Positions 61,771 through 64,000 of a DNA stretch of 64,000 bases are shown here, one piece after another; position 1 is the stretch's first letter, and the number at the start of each line of letters is the position of its first letter. The position numbers were made by a program, and so were the translations under genes. Below the pieces are notes generated by a model, which saw nothing but the letters and a program-made list of their open reading frames with translations, did not search any database and was not told the origin of the DNA. The DNA lies in NCBI GenBank assembly GCA_020081605.1, contig JAHREC010000045.1, positions 2,914,001-2,978,000 on the forward strand. The letters are read 5' to 3'. The DNA is from Albifimbria verrucaria (lineage: Eukaryota; Ascomycota; Sordariomycetes; Hypocreales; Stachybotryaceae).

Positions 61771-62760
61771 ATGGCGGATTTCATGATATATGGCGCTACG
61801 GGGTATACCGGTCGCATCGCCAGCGAACATGCGAAAGGCTTGGGTCTCCAACTCGTCGTGGCTGGCAGAAGCACAGCCAAAATTACCAAGCTGGCTACGT
61901 CACTGAATGTCTCATCCCGCGTATTTGACCTCGATAACGATGAGAAGCTCGATGCTCATCTGGCAGAAGTCCGAGTTCTCCTCAACTGTGCCGGCCCCTT
62001 CATGCACACTGCCGAACCGCTTATTCGTGCTTGCATACGCAGCGGCGTGCACTACTTGGATATTGCTGCCGAGCTGAACAGCTACCACCTGGCAGAAAAA
62101 TACGATAAAGAGGCACGGAACGCTAAGGTCATGTTACTTCCGGGCTGTGGCGGAAGCGTCGCAATGTTGGGTTGTCTGGCTGGCTACATGGTAGAGGCTG
62201 TTAGGCACCCCTTGCGAATAGATATTGCTCTGCACGTAGCAGGGTCCATGTCACGAGGCTCCGCGATCAGCGCCGCGGAAAATGTGACTCAGAACTGTCT
62301 TCAGCGAGTAAACGGGCAGTTGGTTGAACAGGATGCAGATAATACCGCCAGATTCGATTTCGATAACGGCAAGGGACCGGTTCAATGCTTTGCTGTAACT
62401 CTACCAGACCTCTTGACCATATGGAAAGCAACCAATGTTGCTAATATTGGGACATTTGTTCATGTATCTGGCGAGGCCTTTCCAACTGGGCCACTCGGAG
62501 ACTTGCCAGAAGGACCGACGGCGGAGCAGAGACAGAAGACTCCCTACGATGCATCTGTCCATGTCACTGCGGAAGATGGATCTGTGAGACGCGCTGTCTT
62601 GCATACTGTCAATGGTTATTCCTTTACGCCAATGGCTTCTGTTGAGGCGGTACGACGTGTTCTAGCCGGCAAGGTGCAAGTTGGGTTTCAAACGCCAGCA
62701 GGCCTATTCGGCGCCAGGTTTGTGGAAGCCGTTGCAGGAAGCAGGATGAAGATCCTTTAA
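61771..62760 (+). CDS. saccharopine-dehydrogenase-like / trans-acting enoyl-reductase-type protein
   Basis: An uninterrupted 329-codon gene. The N-terminus has a Rossmann signature (MIYGATGYTG) followed by VVAGRS, then LLNCAGPF and HYLDIAAEL, the order seen in the saccharopine dehydrogenase-like oxidoreductase family. That family includes fungal trans-acting enoyl reductases and many uncharacterised proteins. The LPGCGGSV segment and the C-terminal GFQTPAGLFGARFVE also fit. The length is somewhat short of the roughly 400-residue members but matches the smaller fungal and bacterial ones. No frameshift is present, in contrast to the NRPS. The substrate is unknown. No polyketide synthase is in the window, so a trans-acting role with one cannot be supported. 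Confidence 0.82.
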   Translation: MADFMIYGATGYTGRIASEHAKGLGLQLVVAGRSTAKITKLATSLNVSSRVFDLDNDEKLDAHLAEVRVLLNCAGPFMHTAEPLIRACIRSGVHYLDIAAELNSYHLAEKYDKEARNAKVMLLPGCGGSVAMLGCLAGYMVEAVRHPLRIDIALHVAGSMSRGSAISAAENVTQNCLQRVNGQLVEQDADNTARFDFDNGKGPVQCFAVTLPDLLTIWKATNVANIGTFVHVSGEAFPTGPLGDLPEGPTAEQRQKTPYDASVHVTAEDGSVRRAVLHTVNGYSFTPMASVEAVRRVLAGKVQVGFQTPAGLFGARFVEAVAGSRMKIL

Positions 62761-63145
62761 ATTAGATAAAAGTTGGCAACAGTCATAATGTATTTAAGAA
62801 ATCGTAGAAGAATCGACACCCTATCTCCAGTATGACTATATTTCAGGATGCCTGTCACATATGGTAGAAGTATAAAACTAGATCCTTTGATGCCTATCAT
62901 AGTTCTGTTACTTAGGCGCTTTGAGAACTTTTGTCGAGATAGTTTTGGTACTAAGGGCTGTTCCACTGACTAGCACATAATGGGCACATTTTGAGATTAT
63001 CAAAACTTGTTCGGTACATCTTTGCGCAGATTGCATTACAAGCGATTCACTTGAAGGGGTTAGATTTTATTAGGAAATCACTTGCTTGGACAAACGGTAT
63101 GGCCATTCATACTACTATCTATGGCAGCAATGAGTACAACAAACT
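62761..63145. other. intergenic, convergent 3' ends
   Basis: About 385 AT-rich bases between two convergent genes. I see nothing coding. Confidence 0.55.
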
Positions 63146-63952
63146 CTAAGCAGAAATTCCTTTGTGTTCTTGACTTCTGCTAAAGCCCCTCATATGAACT
63201 CGCCGCAGGGATACATCCTCCAGACCAAGTCTACCAGGGAACCACTCCATCAGCATCAACAAAGGTTCCGGTAGGCCCACCTTTTCAAGTGTAGCCATCT
63301 CTACGACCTTCTTGGCAGCTACTTCTGGTGATCGAGCATCTGGATGGAAACCAACCATCTTGGATTTGACGAAACCTGGACAAACCATATTGACCATTCC
63401 ACCAATACTCTCCAATTTGGTGACATATCTGACGGCAATCATATTGAGCGCTGCTTTGCTGGCTTTGTACGCCGGTTGCTCCACCCCGTACATGGCCCAG
63501 TCTTTGACTAGACTTTGACTAATCGACCCGTTTCGAGATGACACGAAGACCAGGCGAGGTGTCTCTGCTCGGCATAATAGAGGCAGACACGCTTCTGTAA
63601 GAACGGCAGTTCCAATGGTGTTGGTTTGGAAAGTCTGGTTGAGGATTTCGCGTGTTGAAAGGTCCGTTTCAGTGATTTCGAGATGGACGCCAGCATTATT
63701 AACAAGAACATCCAGTAAACCGTGAGCTTCTTCAATCCTTTCGACTGCGTCAAGGATGGACTTGTCTGATGAGAGGTCTATCTGTATGCTGGAAGCAGAA
63801 AAGCCCCCTTGCCGCAGTGCAACAGCGACGGCTTCTCCCTCGACAGCATTTCGAGAGCCAATGATGACATGGTAGCCATGGTCAGTGGCGAGACTCTCAG
63901 CTATAGCTCTTCCAAGACCACCATTGGCCCCTGTGACCAGAGCAACTGTCAT
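63146..63952 (-). CDS. short-chain dehydrogenase/reductase
   Basis: An intact 268-codon classical SDR without introns. The cofactor motif is TGANGGLG at the very N-terminus, GSRN supplies the Arg that suits NADP(H), and DVLVNNAGV, VFVSSRNGS and the catalytic AYKASKAAL follow, then CPGFVKS. It resembles carbonyl-reductase-like SDRs. The whole gene lies in the window with 48 bases of upstream sequence. Substrate and link to the cluster are unknown. Confidence 0.88.
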   Translation of the reverse strand: MTVALVTGANGGLGRAIAESLATDHGYHVIIGSRNAVEGEAVAVALRQGGFSASSIQIDLSSDKSILDAVERIEEAHGLLDVLVNNAGVHLEITETDLSTREILNQTFQTNTIGTAVLTEACLPLLCRAETPRLVFVSSRNGSISQSLVKDWAMYGVEQPAYKASKAALNMIAVRYVTKLESIGGMVNMVCPGFVKSKMVGFHPDARSPEVAAKKVVEMATLEKVGLPEPLLMLMEWFPGRLGLEDVSLRRVHMRGFSRSQEHKGISA

Positions 63953-64000
63953 TTTAGTTTTTGGCGATGCGGCGGCAAGGGTAAGATTTCGAGATTAAGT

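Noticed and set aside
1..64000. tRNA genes, CRISPR arrays and bacterial-type operon signals
   Set aside because: No tRNA-like internal promoter pair or cloverleaf was noticed, and the introns and gene families show a eukaryotic fungal genome.

Overview
The window comes from a filamentous ascomycete (Pezizomycotina, probably Sordariomycetes). The support is short GT-AG introns of 50-90 nt with CTAAC-like branch sites, a Zn2Cys6 regulator, a secreted GH3 glucosidase, a HET-like fragment and an iterative-looking fungal nonribosomal peptide synthetase (NRPS) whose modules carry N-methyltransferase domains. The species cannot be named from sequence alone.

Layout. 0.4-2.9 kb (+): GH3 beta-glucosidase. 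3.4-6.2 kb (-): Zn2Cys6 transcription factor. 7.2-8.1 kb (-): short-chain dehydrogenase (SDR). 8.9-45.8 kb (-): one giant NRPS of about 12,300 codons with ten modules, three of them N-methylating (modules 3, 5 and 10), and a terminal condensation-like domain. 45.8-48.0 kb: divergent promoter region. 48.0-51.9 kb (+): full-length ABC-B (MDR type) exporter that is a pseudogene. 52.3-52.6 kb: foldback inverted repeat. 53.9-54.8 kb (+): NAD-dependent epimerase/dehydratase. 55.9-56.2 kb: HET-like remnant. 56.7-57.2 kb (+): small VOC/glyoxalase-fold protein. 57.7-58.5 kb (-): second SDR. 59.7-60.6 kb (+): four-exon GNAT acetyltransferase. 61.8-62.8 kb (+): saccharopine-dehydrogenase-like reductase. 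63.1-64.0 kb (-): third SDR.

Interpretation. The NRPS with its neighbouring regulator, SDR and former ABC exporter forms a biosynthetic gene cluster. The predicted product is a ten-residue, mostly aliphatic, triply N-methylated peptide released by the terminal C domain, probably by macrocyclisation. The first adenylation domain has Gly where amino-acid-activating domains have the amine-binding Asp, so the starter may be an alpha-hydroxy acid, giving a decadepsipeptide. I do not recognise a named compound or cluster with this exact architecture.

Sequence quality. The NRPS is cut by about thirty frameshifts, but nearly every one is a single missing base in a run of 3-6 identical bases and there is no in-frame nonsense codon. 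GH3, the regulator and the second SDR show the same pattern. I read these as homopolymer sequencing/assembly errors. The ABC transporter differs: it has four in-frame stop codons in addition to frameshifts and looks truly decayed.
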